Notes: generated from the letters alone by a model not told the origin. A stretch of 64,000 bases of DNA from Mactra quadrangularis (GCA_025267735.1 CM046307.1:52757395-52821394), one strand, 5' to 3'. Numbered from the stretch's first letter, positions 1-11,034 are shown. Numbers and translations: made by a program.

Positions 1-364
1 AGGCATTGTAATACTAAGTGTTTTTAACTGGATTTGGGGAATTTCACTGAAAGAAAGTTGTCCCCCCCCATCAAAAGATGTCTTGCCAGAAAAAATCTTG
101 GTGATTAAGTGCAGAAAAATGGCGGAAAATGGTGATATTAAAGAAAGCATGATTTCAACCTCTGTAAAAAACTGGCAATTAACACCTCATTTTGGGCAGA
201 TATAACTTATTGCAATGCAAATTTTGGATTGAAAAACTGCAAAAATTGCATTTTTATGCCTTTTAGTGTAAATGTGAAAAAAATCCAATTTTTGCCCATG
301 ACCATGTCACAATCAGTAAAGGGTTAATGTGCTAACTTTTATCTCTGTCGTCAATGTATTTCAG
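1..364. other. Intron upstream of exon 1, incomplete
   Basis: AT-rich with a C8 run near 63-70. No frame or repeat structure recognised; ends in the pyrimidine tract and CAG of exon 1. Confidence 0.6.
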
Positions 365-519
365 GTTATTGTCTCATCCTATACATGGTAAACTAGCTAG
401 TGTAATGCCTAATTTACGTAAACGTCATTCAGAGGCAGATTTAAATACTTCATTATTCAGTGTGTTATCAGTACGACTGAGAGAAGGGTACACCATTAGA
501 GATATTGCTATAACCAAAG
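365..519 (+). CDS. SZT2: SZT2 exon 1 of window
   Basis: Acceptor TGTATTTCAG ends at 364 and donor AAAG|GTATAG starts at 520. Enters with the third base of a codon and leaves after the first base (phase 1). Codes the block LLSHPIHGKLASVMPNLRKR, then an acidic helix-like stretch and REGYTIRDIAITK, one of the most recognisable SZT2 segments. The preceding exon is outside the window. Confidence 0.85.
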
Positions 520-1129
520 GTATAGTCCATTTTTTTCTCAACTGTCAAAGCTTGAATAATTTCACGGTGACTGAATGCATTGTTTTTGTACCGGCTGCCT
601 AATGTAATTAATTTATCTTGACTAAAATATATTATACGGCACAAGAAGCTTTACTCAACCATAAAACACACTTTCGGAAACTTATATTATGTATTATGAC
701 AGTAATTTTAACAAATGCATTCACCGTGAAATTATTCATGTTTTGTCAGTTGGGAAAAAACGAACAATAAACTAGTCCTCTTAATCTGTGCACCTTTTCA
801 CAAAAAAATCTTACGAAAAATGTTATCGTAAGTAAGTTTCATAAATTTTGCAGTTTAAAGTCAAATTGATGATAAACATAACTGTGATATAATATTTAAA
901 ATTCATTCAATATTCTACATAATTAAATTTTGGAATTGGTTGGCCAACAAATGACCATATTATAAATGTTTTTTTGCTTTTGACTTATGGTAATATTTAT
1001 CGTAAGATATTTTGTGAAAAGCACCACAGGTTGAGATTAACTAATCATTTAATATTTTACCAATAACTTTTTGTTGGCTTAATGCAACACTGGTCTTACT
1101 CAGTTTTAATGGAAACCAAGCAAAATGGA

Positions 1130-1271
1130 ACAAAATGCCGTTTGTTCCCTAAAATTTCAAATTTGGTCAAACTTTTTATTTTTGCAAGTAACTTTATATT
1201 CAGTTAGCACACAAAAATGCCATTTGGCCCTTAAAGATTGAAATCTGGGCAAACTTTATTTTTGCCTGTAT
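1130..1271. repeat. Degenerate tandem duplication, period about 81 bp
   Basis: ACAAAATGCCGTTTG...GGTCAAACTTTTTATTTTTGC at 1,130 recurs as ACAAAAATGCCATTTGG...GGGCAAACTTTATTTTTGC from 1,211. Confidence 0.6.
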
Positions 1272-1545
1272 ACATGTTTCGTGGAATTATTTTAAAGAAT
1301 GCTAAAGAAATTGATTTTTAAAAAATGAGATAATTCAGTGTAGCATAAAGCTTACGTGATTATGAGATCAACATTGTATTTCACTTTAACAATCTGTGGA
1401 CGGCAATCTGATTGAAATCACTGTCAATCACTGGTTCACTATTAGAAGACCATATATCATTGTTTTTATGCTACTGCAATCTTTTACCATAAATAAGTTG
1501 AGCACTTTTTAGTTTACTTGTAACTTTATGGTGAGGTTAGCATTC

Positions 1546-1778
1546 TCCTGTAGTTGCCCAAGAATCATAACTCTCTTTTGCATAATTTTTGAGTTATTGC
1601 CTTTTGTAACTTTCATACTTAATTTTTGTCTGTGGCATTACTCTAAAGGTATTGAAGATTTCAGCTTGCTGAAATAGCTGAATAGATCTCTTTGTGTAGA
1701 AGTGCAGTGCCCTAGAACCATAACTGTCCTTTGCATAATTTTGGAATTATTGTCTTTATTTGTGTCAGTCTCATAACT
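1546..1778. repeat. Two copies of a short repeat with TTTGCATAATTTT core
   Basis: Copies near 1,546-1,617 and 1,699-1,778 share GCCC(A/T)AGAA(T/C)CATAACT and CTTTTGCATAATTTT(T)G, about 153 bp apart. Confidence 0.5.
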
Positions 1779-2522
1779 CAAAATGTATTGTCCTATTTTG
1801 CTAGTCTTGGATGTAACCCCATTCCCTATAGATTCCCCATTTTTTAGAAAAAAGGTAAATAACTGAAATACTATTGTCAGATGACACATCTGACTCCCAG
1901 AGTTCTAGTCTTTGATTGGTTTGTTACGTAGTAAATTATTATTGCTGGTAATTTTTGTACATAGAGTTTATTGATGATGAGCCAGCATTAACTCACGAGT
2001 GTAAGTATACAATACATATACCTTGCACATAGATATAAATATATTTAGGCCAAAATGAAAAAAAGTTTTCTAGCTGTAATTTAGCCAATACTAATTAATG
2101 CCAACTGAATTGCTAAAATTACTTTTTAGCCAAGATTTATGAAAACATCTTCACCAACATTTATGAAAACCTTAACACATTCAATTATTTATTACCAAAA
2201 TTGTTGTGGTACATGATATACATCACCTGTCTTAGAGACCTTTTACCTGCTAAAACTTTTATGAAGACTTTTGTAAATATTTATTCCATGAGTTAGTTTT
2301 CTTTGTTGGAAACAATCTCTTACTGACCAAACATGAAATGCAAAAGGGGGTAATGTTACAGCAATCCAAGATATATATGTAAAAAGATGCAGTCTTACAA
2401 TATGTAAACATGAGATATTTAGTAAATATATGTAGAATACATGTCAAGTTAAGGTAGGCAGCCATCTAGATTATTTTTAGCTTGACTATTTGAAGAATTG
2501 TGAAAGCTATTCTACTTAAGCA

Positions 2523-2912
2523 TTGGGCCAATCTGATTAAACCCAATCTAAAAATACCTGCTCCTGCACTTGCTTAATTTACATCTGGCTACTTTATATC
2601 CTGATGCACTTACAGCTTTTTGCTTTTATGATGTTCATGATGAAATCATTTTGTTCGGTAACTTGTTTACATCATCTACATCATGCAATCTGGAAAAAGC
2701 TGTCCAATCACAACCTGTGAATAACACCACTGCAAATTTGCTTGCAAACCTTCAAATAGAAGTTATGAAAATGCTATTAATCATCTAGATGAAGGCCACA
2801 TATTGATTGGTTGACACAAAGGTCTTTGATGTGACCCTCTGAGCGATGACGAGAGATCCTATTCGACAGTGGCATTTTGGATATATGTTTATGGAGATTG
2901 GCATTTGGCATA
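2523..2912. repeat. Dispersed element G, copy 1
   Basis: Aligns through its length with 3,668-4,084: CAATCTGATTAAA, ATCTGGC, AACTTGTTTACATC, CCAATCACA, AATAAC(A)CC, TTAATCATCTAGATGAA, TATTGATTGGTTGA and GTTTATGGAGATTGG. A short open frame inside (2,570-2,788) is part of the repeat. Fragments of its end also occur at 21,838 and 28,125. Confidence 0.65.
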
Positions 2913-3667
2913 ACCCTTAATAAGACTTTGCATGCACATTTTATGTCTGCAGCAAATGGTGGCATTAATGTAATACATAACTTGTTATTGCAGAGTGACA
3001 GTTGATGGTCAAATACTAGGTTCAATTACTCAAATTGTGACTTAATTATGCCCCTTAATTGTGAATTAATTATACCTCATTTAGTCTCAGAAATATTTAA
3101 GTCTAGGTTTAGCATGCAAATTTGATCACTTATGATTATGTCTAAAGAGTGTTAGACTAGCAATTGTTGAGTGAAGTGCCCTGTCTATATACTGCTCTTG
3201 TTATAATTACCATAAAGAAGGTTACTTAAATCATGGAAGTGTAAAACATGACCAGAAGGGAAAAACATTGCAGATTTTTGACTTGTCTAAATCCATATTT
3301 TCAGATATTTATCACATTTGTCTTATTTTTGTTCAAAAGATTCAAATAGCTTTATCATATACTCTTTTGTTTTCTATGTATTTTGATATATTTGTATTGT
3401 TAATCTATGTAAAAGATTCTATACACTTCTTAATTTCATAGTTTATGAACACCAACAAACCAATGGTTGAAAAATAAACAAACTTGACAAGTGTTCTTAT
3501 GAACATTAAAGCCCAGAAACAAGATAAAAATGTCAAATTCAATTCAAAATCAACTGCCATATAATAGGGTACATTTCATATAGAACACAATTCAAGAGAT
3601 TACATAAATACCTGAAAAACCTTGTAAAGACAAGGAAACAATCTGTCATTTTGAATTATTTTGGTCA

Positions 3668-4084
3668 TGTGTTCAATCTGATTAAAACCAGATCTAAAAT
3701 TTTCCGCTCGCATACTCGCTAATTTAGATCTGGCCTTTTTCAAACGAAGGTCATGTTCAGGCGACCTTTTCTCATCATAATATTCATGTTGAAATTGTCA
3801 TGATACGTAACTTGTTTACATCGTCTACGTCACGCAATTTGAAATGAGCCGCCCAATCACAGACTGTGAATAATACCGCTGTTAAATTAGTATGCAAACC
3901 TTGGTCTAAAAGTAGAAATTACGAAATCAAAATATGATTAATAGTGTTTTCGTCTAGATGAAAGCTACGCATTGATTGGTTGAAACAAAGTTCATCTCGA
4001 CGTGACCTTCCACGGAGAAAGTTGAGATCCTGTACGACAACGCTCTACAGGATATCTGTTTACGGAGATTGGTCATGTGTTATG
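3668..4084. repeat. Dispersed element G, copy 2
   Basis: Second, less AT-drifted copy of the element at 2,523, in direct orientation 755 bp away. The start CAATCTGATTAAAACCAGAT and the internal AATTTAGATCTGG form inverted sequence, suggesting a non-autonomous DNA transposon. Confidence 0.65.
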
Positions 4085-4520
4085 CCACCCTGTAAAAATA
4101 ATCAGAGAAATGTTTATGGGTCCTTTGTTATCATTCATGGTAAATGACACTTAATTTCTGTATGATATTATTAATATACTCTTTATTAATGATACTCATA
4201 CGACTTGACCAAATTTTGTGTAAAGCTGTCATTGTTTGTCGTATCTATTATGTAAGATAAATAATTTCAAGTTGTATAAGTTAGATCCATATTACATTTA
4301 CACCATGTAGGAACAGTTTTAGCTACTCTACAAATGTAGCACTTTACACCATGTTTACCAAACCACACTTCATCATGACGTTATACCACTTGACCAAATG
4401 TTTAAATTTGATGAAATAAACAAAGCATCTCCATTGGAATCTTAAATAACTGAAAATATTTTATTTCTGTATCATGGTAATTGATAAAAAGATAGATTTA
4501 TATTTTAATTGGGATTGTAA

Positions 4521-4788
4521 TTATACCCCCGCTTCGAAGAAGAGGGGGGGTATATTGTTTTACCCTTGTCCGTGCGTGCGTGTGTCCGTCCGTTACAAAA
4601 TTTCCGTCGCAGTTTTCTCAGCAACTATAACATGCAGCAGCCTAATACTTTGCATATTGCTTCATCCCATAGTCCCATGTGGTGTAAAGCGATTTCATGC
4701 TCCTTGCTCATCTACTTCCTGTTTGCGCATATTTTTAGATTTTGGCGGGGGTATCACTAGTGAGCATTAGCTCACAGATTTACTTGTT
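4521..4788 (+). repeat. TATACCCCCGC element, copy 1
   Basis: Begins TTATACCCCCGCTTCGAAG and closes GGCGGGGGTATCACTAGTGA followed by a GTGAGCATTAGCTCAC hairpin and CAGATTTACTTGTT. The start and GCGGGGGTAT are inverted repeats. A CCGT/GCGT microsatellite lies inside. Two further copies at 24,340 and 32,383 define the family. Open frames inside recur with the element and are not a gene. Confidence 0.85.
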
Positions 4789-5154
4789 TTTTTTTTTATT
4801 GAGAACCTACGCGGACGCTCAACAAAATTCGGGTATGGCATGGCCTTATATTTCAATTGAGACTAATTTTATTTGGTTTTGTTGCATTTGGTCACATGGT
4901 TTGTCGACACTTATATCATGCTTACATGTACATTTATATTGGAATATAATGTTATAGACATCCTTATTGATTCTGTTCAAGTTTTCCATCCTACTATATT
5001 CAGAGAATCTGGAACTCTAAAAAAATGAAGGTCCTTTCTGGGCTAGACATTATTTTTCTATGTAGGTTGCCTGATTGAACAAGCTGATATGTATTTTACT
5101 TGCTCTAACCAACTATTTACTAGCAGTAACATGTTGCCAGAACACATACATCTA

Positions 5155-5223
5155 GGGTTGCCTGCAAGACTGTAGTAAGTACATTGTGCAAAAGAGCGAG
5201 TTACTACAGTCTTGCCGCAACCC
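5155..5223. repeat. Hairpin with about 23-bp arms
   Basis: GGGTTGCCTGCAAGACTGTA and TACAGTCTTGCCGCAACCC are inverted copies with a short spacer; would form a strong stem in RNA or DNA. Confidence 0.7.
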
Positions 5224-5692
5224 TTGATATAGGCCTTCAGAGTCAATTGAAGGACCTTTAACGTCAAGCACTGTCCTTTATGGTTCATTTAGAAGGTAGT
5301 TTGCCATTTGGTTGTCAAAACATGGTGACAATGTCAGTGATCTAAATATTAATTATAGTTGTTTTGTTCAAGGTTGATAAAAATAGATAGTTGTATTTAT
5401 GTATGTCAGCCTGATTAATGTATGCACCACTAGCTGTTGAGTAAAATTAAACAATAAACTATTGAATTTTATGTAGAAAAAATTAGATATTCCATACATA
5501 GACAGTAACTGTTGACTGAACAAAACTGATAGGTACAAGCAGTAACAATTTACTAATTCACTGCAATTTATTTTGATGACATTGTCAATCTTGTATACTT
5601 TCTCACTAATACAAATTTTTAAACATTTGTTAACACAGCCATTGCTATGGCAACAAAAATCTTATTTATGTTAAATTTTTACTATTATACAG

Positions 5693-5789
5693 GTGAAACA
5701 CAGATTGAAATACGTCTGGTGTTGCCATGGAGAGAGTATGCTAGATTTGAATATCTTATTAGAGCTGTTTGGCCATTACAAAAGAACAG
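5693..5789 (+). CDS. SZT2: SZT2 exon 2 of window
   Basis: 97 bp between ATTATACAG and AACAG|GTTAGT. Joined to exon 1 the frame reads GETQIEIRLVLPWREYARFE and on to AVWPLQKNR, so the junction glycine completes the TKG motif of exon 1. Leaves in phase 2. The sequence after the donor is repeat-derived. Confidence 0.85.
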
Positions 5790-6552
5790 GTTAGTTAGTT
5801 GATAGCGCCTCTTGACTATAGAGTCATGGGTTCAATAGACCTAATTCGGAACTCAAATGTGTGGGTTTTCTACCCGTGCACAGACGGTACAATATTTGTT
5901 ACACATTATTGCTTAAAGCACAAAATACAGATTAAATCCTATTGTACTTTGTACATAGGTCTTCATTGTGATGGTGAAAGTTTGTTTGTAACGCATGGAA
6001 AACCCAAATATATGAATTCTGAATATAGTGGATTCAGCAAGTTGGGCAATACATGGTTACTTTTGAGTTATTTGCCTGTCTTAAAGACAGTGTCTTTATT
6101 ACAAGTGGAAATAATATCAGTACTAAAAACTTGTTGTTTGACTCAGAGTTAGTGATATTGTTTTCTCCATCATAAGACACAGTATCAGAAAATTATGAAT
6201 GTAAGAATTGATAATGGTGACGCTGTCGCTGTAAAATTTTGCATGTTTTGACAGCTTGAAAAAAATCAAACTATATTTTAGTATAATTATTTCTAAAGCT
6301 ATATCCTTGACTTTAACAGCAGAGAAACTATACCAGTATATCCAAACATAAATTTTGTTTTGATTTATGCCAGTATTGATAGCCACAACAATAGGTTTAT
6401 AAATTTGACTGCTTAACACAGGATGGATTGTATATAATCATAATCATTATATGATATTATAATGTATGCCATATGATTAAAAAAAGTTAAAGTGTGGTTT
6501 ATAGTCTGTTTCCATATACATATTCAGCCAACTTTACAATCTTGTACTATAT

Positions 6553-6668
6553 CAGGGAATTCACGTAATCCCTGGTGATTTTAGGGAATATGTGAAATCC
6601 TTGATTTCGCTAGGGATTACATGAAATCCCTAAAATATAATTTCATTTTTACACAAAATCCCTGACTC
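6553..6668. repeat. Foldback repeat of AATCCCT/AGGGATT motifs
   Basis: ATCAGGGAATTCACGTAATC at the left and AAAATCCCTGAC at the right are inverted, with internal TAGGGATTACATGAAATCCC. Probably a small foldback element. Confidence 0.5.
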
Positions 6669-6736
6669 CATTGCTGATACAGATTATGTTGATTAGTGAC
6701 GAGATTCTTACATTCAATGGCCATCAACTACAAAAA

Positions 6737-6764
6737 TGTAAAGGTAATTATGGATGGCACTGTA
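6737..6764. repeat. Solitary mariner-type terminal repeat
   Basis: GTAAAGGTAATTATGGATGG then CACTGTA matches the right end of the element at 41,008-41,335 with one mismatch, but no partner end is visible nearby. Confidence 0.5.
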
Positions 6765-6785
6765 TGTTTGTTATATATATTTTAG

Positions 6786-6923
6786 ACCAGTGACTCATGT
6801 TGAGATTACCAGTGAGGGTATATATGATTTTCTTCATGATATGACTTGTTCACAAATGATGACAAATAAAATGAGTGGATTTAGATCAGCTAATGTCATG
6901 AAATTTTGGTTGGTGCTACAAGG
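6786..6923 (+). CDS. SZT2: SZT2 exon 3 of window
   Basis: 138 bp between TATTTTAG and CAAGG|GTGAGT. Codes PVTHVEITSEGIYDFLHDMT and on through MSGFRSANVMKFWLVLQG. First of seven consecutive exons that begin and end in phase 2 with a length divisible by three, so its omission would not shift the frame. A mariner-type terminal sequence lies about 20 bp upstream. Confidence 0.86.
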
Positions 6924-7438
6924 GTGAGTAATTTGATTATATTTGTGTGTACATGTGCAATTAAATGTCAGCCAGGAAGGTGTATAGGGGTACATACTGA
7001 TGAGATATCATACCAAAACCAATGTTTGTTGTGAAACTATATGCCAGATGTCATGTCATGTCCGAATCCTAAAGCAATATTAAAATTATAATATCTAATC
7101 AAAGGGAAACTACTCTTACAGACATAAAAAATCTAGCCGTGTATTTCTTTAAGTAAAATTATTTACATGTGTTTTTTATTCAGTAAAATATTGAATTGTT
7201 ATATTTTTTCAGCTATAGTATTCAACTTAATGTATATTTAAGTAAAAATATTTTACCTGTGTATTTTATTCAGTAAAATATTGAACTGTTATATTTTTCA
7301 GTTAACTTATTTTGCAGCTTAAGTATTTGACCTATGTGTGTTTCAGTAAAAATATTTTATCTCTGAATTGCATTGAAAATATTTCATCTATGTTCAATGT
7401 ATGTACATATACAGTATTTTCTGTGTAAATATTTTCAG
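6924..7438. other. Intron 3
   Basis: Nothing recognised in 6,924-7,150; the second half is the tandem repeat described at 7,151 and the exon-4 acceptor region. Confidence 0.6.
7151..7301. repeat. 89-bp tandem repeat carrying acceptor-like TTTTTCAG
   Basis: Copies at 7,151-7,212 and 7,240-7,301 share AAGTAAAA(A)TATTT, TTTTATTCAGTAAAATATTG and TTATATTTTTTCAG. A third degenerate piece follows at about 7,345. Each copy ends like a 3' splice site. Confidence 0.65.
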
Positions 7439-7597
7439 TTTATCACAGACAGATCAATTATTGGTACATTTACAATCCTTCTCTACAAATCCAGTACATT
7501 ATACATTACCTAGTAATGTAAGAGAAGGTGTACCACTGTTTTATGTACCTTTACCAACATCCACTGTGCCTACATTAAGTACTCAACTTAACTCAAA
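7439..7597 (+). CDS. SZT2: SZT2 exon 4 of window
   Basis: 159 bp between AATATTTTCAG and CTCAAA|GTAAGT. Codes [14 protein letters not shown] followed by a Pro/Ser/Thr-rich strand containing [20 protein letters not shown]. Phase 2-2 exon. Its acceptor lies at the end of a degenerate tandem repeat that carries several other TTTTCAG sequences (7,151-7,301). Confidence 0.88.
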
Positions 7598-7733
7598 GTA
7601 AGTATACATGTAATGCTTATTTTTATACCTAAAACCAAAACTCTGTTCGGGGGTATATAGGAGTCTTGTTGGTCAGTCTGCCTGTGTCTTTCACTTGTCT
7701 GCTCAATTTGTCAGCACCTACTGTATGGGTAAT

Positions 7734-8187
7734 TAGGACTGCTTTGAGTATCCGAATACTTAGATATTCGCGATCTCGACCAGAAAATCGAGTACAAATA
7801 TTCGTCACGTCCGAAATTGTCAGATTGTGATATAGTTTTGAAAAAAAAAATGAAAGAACATTTTGAGCTTAAATACCACTACAAACAAGCTGCACTACAA
7901 ATAAAAACTTTAATTAATGTAGGGACCGAATTAACTTGTGTCAAAATTTTGATTGATACACCTTTAAACGAAAATGTTATCACCGAAAATGCCTGTAAAA
8001 TGTCTGGTAATAGATATGTTTGGAGTGCATGGTTTTCCAAGTATTAAAAGCTTCACATATTTTTGTTATTACATAAATTACTGAATGCTTCTCCATTAAC
8101 ACGTGATTTGTGGTTCGATGCGTGAATCGCTACGCATGAATGGTGGTTCGGATCGGATCGCCACAAGCTCAATGATCCACAGCCCTA
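7734..8187. mobile_element. hAT-type MITE, 454 bp, perfect 8-bp target duplication
   Basis: Ends TAGGACTGC...CACAGCCCTA (inverse TAGGGCTGTG), flanked on both sides by TGGGTAAT (7,726-7,733 and 8,188-8,195). An 8-bp duplication is the hAT signature. It has no transposase; an internal open frame (7,817-8,047) resembles nothing I know. Confidence 0.85.
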
Positions 8188-8505
8188 TGGGTAATATTGT
8201 ATTGTAATTCCAACTTCATACGTAGACCAGGTATTCAGCAGACATGTGCATATCCCATTTTGGATAGGGTCCATTGATTTTTTGTGCAAAGAATAACTTA
8301 TAATTACCTAATAACTGAATGACTTGAAACTTGATATTCATGTGCAATCCCATAGCAAGAAGTGCAGTGGGCAAGAACTGTAACTCAAGGTCGAAAACTT
8401 TTTTATTCCTAGCATGTACTATATTTATATGAAGCAAAGTTAAATGCAATTAATATCAATGGACAAATTTTAGCTTTCCCAGGAGTGTTTTTGTTTTATT
8501 TAATA

Positions 8506-8681
8506 TTATACGGTTATTTCACATGTGATTTGGGAACAGTGAATCTGTTGGCCCAAGTAGGAGGGAATATTGTTTTGAACAGTTACTGTACGGCCTCGGG
8601 AAACAGTTTAAAACACTATTCCTGACACCAAGGGACGACAGTTTGACTGTTCCCATATCAAACATGAAATAACTGTTTTAT
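8506..8681. repeat. Imperfect inverted repeat
   Basis: CGGTTATTTCACATGTGATT...GGGAACAG at the left pairs with CTGTTCCCATATCAAACATG...AATAACTG at the right; about 25-bp arms around a 110-bp loop. Confidence 0.55.
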
Positions 8682-9013
8682 TACCTGATTACTATTTTAA
8701 CAGTATTTTGTCGGACACTTCCAAAAACCCTTTTTCCTCCCTGGTCGACATGTTTATGTCTGATACGTCTGATTGACGCTTGATGCATTAGAAAGCATCT
8801 GGTAAAGCCTTAAATTCACGTAGCAGTTACTTTCCCTTCTATCAGTACAGTTTTAGTTCTAATAACATTATGTGGTGCAGAGCATACCCGGGAAACAGTT
8901 AAAACTATTGACAGGTCAACAGTTCACTCAGAAAACAGTTAAAAATATTGAATTACACTTATATAAGCAATCAGGTAATAATAAAGGATAACTTTATCAC
9001 CTCTTTGTTTCAG

Positions 9014-9079
9014 GGATCCCGTTTTAAGTCAGTTTGCTTCATTTTGGAGACCTGTTGTACGTTTAGACTATAAAGTTTG
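9014..9079 (+). CDS. SZT2: SZT2 exon 5 of window (66-bp small exon)
   Basis: Short exon between TTTGTTTCAG and AGTTTG|GTGAGT; codes DPVLSQFASFWRPVVRLDYK and the first bases of a tryptophan codon completed in exon 6. Phase 2-2. Supported by frame continuity on both sides and good splice sites, although too short to be obvious as an open frame alone. Confidence 0.8.
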
Positions 9080-9768
9080 GTGAGTTTAGATTGTTATCAC
9101 TGATGTGCTATTTTCATTGGGTTTCTCTGACATGGCTTGCTGTTTCATCATATATACATGTATATGTTTAGGGAAAATACTACTCATACTGGATAAGAAA
9201 GCTTAGATTCTGAGCCATTTAAGGAACATTGAGTGAGACAATTTATGGGCATTATACAACTGAAGCAAATTGTTGAAAAAGTTGCTCATTGTTAGGAGAT
9301 TGATATGAAATTTGCCTACATGTGTTTCTATTTTACTACTGGCCTTTTCTAATTGTCAGCTACTCTATGTTTGGAGATGGTTCACCATGGTGGTTTTCAT
9401 TTTTCCAATTTTTTAATCATTACTGAGAAATTTCTGAGAAATATTTTTCTTTAACAGTTAAACTTTAAAATAAGGGGACAGAATTATTCCTTTAAAAACA
9501 TTACTCTGTTAGTGGACATTTTACTCTGTTAGTGGACATTACCGAAAGTATTGAAAATAAATGGAGAAGGTTTCTCATTTACATTTTGTCACTATTTCAC
9601 CCTGAAAAAGGGCCCAGCTATGTTTCCCATAAAATGAAAGTAAAAGGTGCTTAGCTAGAAGTCACCTACTGTTTGCTTTAATGTGGTTCATTGCATTTAT
9701 TGTTTGCATACATACTATTGTAAATTGTTACAATTAAACCATTTCACATTTGTTGATTTTTCTTTCAG
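9080..9768. other. Intron 5
   Basis: Plain AT-rich intron. The only structure seen is a perfect 20-bp direct duplication at 9,501-9,520 and 9,521-9,540 (TTACTCTGTTAGTGGACATT). Confidence 0.6.
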
Positions 9769-9972
9769 GCAAAAATGGATGCATACACATCGTATTGGTT
9801 TGGTGTTGGAACATGATATACCAGTTAACAAACATATACATATACCTAGTTCAAGCTATCGTTATACTTCTGTATTGTGTAGACAATCTTTAACTACTCT
9901 CAATCTCTTTCTTACTGAGTGGTCAACATTTGTACTGCTGGATAATCAATCCTACATCAAACTTTTATTTGA
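9769..9972 (+). CDS. SZT2: SZT2 exon 6 of window
   Basis: 204 bp between TTTCTTTCAG and TATTTGA|GTTAGT. Codes QKWMHTHRIGLVLEHDIPV then NKHIHIPSSSYRYTSVLCRQ and LTEWSTFVLLDNQSYIKLLF, a strongly recognisable SZT2 stretch. Phase 2-2. A hAT-type MITE lies only 45 bp after the donor. Confidence 0.89.
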
Positions 9973-10017
9973 GTTAGTATAGTATAGCATTTATTACCTA
10001 AAAATGATTATTATTGT

Positions 10018-10425
10018 CAGGGCTCGAATTTAAGCTCGCGTACTCGCAAAATGCGAGTGAATTTTGAAAACTGCGAGTAACTTTTATTTTAACTCGCAAG
10101 TTTCGCAAGTTGAAATTGACACACAAAATATCACTGTCTAAAATGAAGCTCAAATCAGCTTTGAAACTGTCAGATCAATAGAATTAATTAAATATTCAAC
10201 TTAAAAGCATGTTTGATATTCTTGGTCTATCCAACAAGAATTCTATCTACATTTAAAGTAATAGTACTAAATGTATGGTGTTTGCACGTATGATTAGTAT
10301 CCATGTATGCTATTAAATTTTTGAGCAAGATAAAAATAGGCACGACTTTTTCTCATTTGTGAGTTGAAATAAAATCAACTCGCAAAAATTTGCAAGTCTA
10401 ATTTTTTTGTTAAAGTTGAGCCCTG
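10018..10425. mobile_element. hAT-type MITE, 408 bp, perfect 8-bp target duplication
   Basis: Terminal repeats CAGGGCTCGAATTTAA and (inverse of the right end) CAGGGCTCAACTTTAA. Flanks are ATTATTGT at 10,010-10,017 and 10,426-10,433. Internal inverted ACTCGCAAA/TTTGCGAGT motifs. Non-autonomous. Confidence 0.88.
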
Positions 10426-10912
10426 ATTATTGTGCAACATTAGTATTATTATAACAGAATGATATGCTAGCCACTTCAGAATGTTAAAAATGACAAAACA
10501 ACATAAAAAGAAATGTCTAAAGTCACTATAATGTTAACAAGTATAACATATATCAAATCTATAGACAGCTTGGTGATCCCTTCAGTATCTACTTTCATTT
10601 TCAAAAAATGTATGTCATGTGTTTAAATTTGTTTATGTTGTTATGTTCAGTTACATGTATATAGTGACTAAACTTTATTAGTAATTGATTCTTAATTTAC
10701 ATGTGATTAACTTGGCTTAAACGACTAAACTTAGTTCTATATTTTAAGCTCGGCCAATTGTCTATAAATACTTATAAGTTTGACTGAACGAAGTCACTGT
10801 TGTTTGTGAGTTCCAATTTGTCACTGTGTATATGTTAGTTTGTTAAAAAATTTAAAAAAAATTGAAGTATGGTTTTAAGTCTGCTTTCATATATGGAACA
10901 ACTTTTGGTAAA

Positions 10913-11008
10913 CTTCTTGCTTAAAGAAATTAGCAGTGCCCCTAGTGGGATCCACTTGATCCTTAAGTGTAAGTCCTACCACTGGACCTCTGCTCATTCA
11001 TACATTCT
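10913..11008 (-). mobile_element. SINE family C fragment
   Basis: Resembles the better copy near 20,520-20,635: GCTTAAAGAAATTAGCAGTG, CCCCTAGTGGGAT, TAAGTGTAAGTCCTACCACT and GGACCTCTGCTC. Reverse-complemented, it gives a decayed tRNA-like head. It ends about 26 bp before exon 7. Confidence 0.65.
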
Positions 11009-11034
11009 TCAATGTATAAATGTTTTATATTCAG

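Larger units (their letters stand above)
520..5692. other. Intron 1 (5.2 kb)
   Basis: Non-coding; holds the degenerate duplications at 1,130-1,271 and 1,546-1,778, two diverged copies of a roughly 400-bp element (2,523 and 3,668), a TATACCCCCGC element (4,521) and a hairpin (5,155). Stretches 604-1,129, 1,780-2,522, 2,913-3,667, 4,085-4,520 and 5,224-5,692 show nothing I can name. Confidence 0.7.
5790..6785. other. Intron 2
   Basis: The first part (5,806-6,100) is a diverged, inverted relative of 22,600-22,810 (shared TGGGTTTT(C/T), CAAACTTTCA, GAATTC). 6,101-6,552 shows nothing I can name. 6,553-6,668 is a foldback of AGGGATT/AATCCCT motifs. 6,738-6,764 matches one end of the mariner-type MITE at 41,008. 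Confidence 0.6.
7598..9013. other. Intron 4
   Basis: Contains a hAT-type MITE (7,734-8,187) and an inverted-repeat stretch (8,506-8,681). Nothing clear in 8,196-8,505 or 8,690-9,013. Confidence 0.6.
9973..11034. other. Intron 6
   Basis: Contains a hAT-type MITE near its start and a SINE family-C fragment at its end. 10,434-10,912 holds nothing I can name. Confidence 0.6.

Noticed and set aside
4474..4770. Small conserved protein gene (also 24,312-24,587 and 32,360-32,611)
   Set aside because: The same peptide appears only within copies of the TATACCCCCGC element and varies with its microsatellite; no start or splice context.
7817..8047. 76-codon gene inside the first hAT MITE
   Set aside because: No similarity to hAT transposase and confined to the MITE interior.
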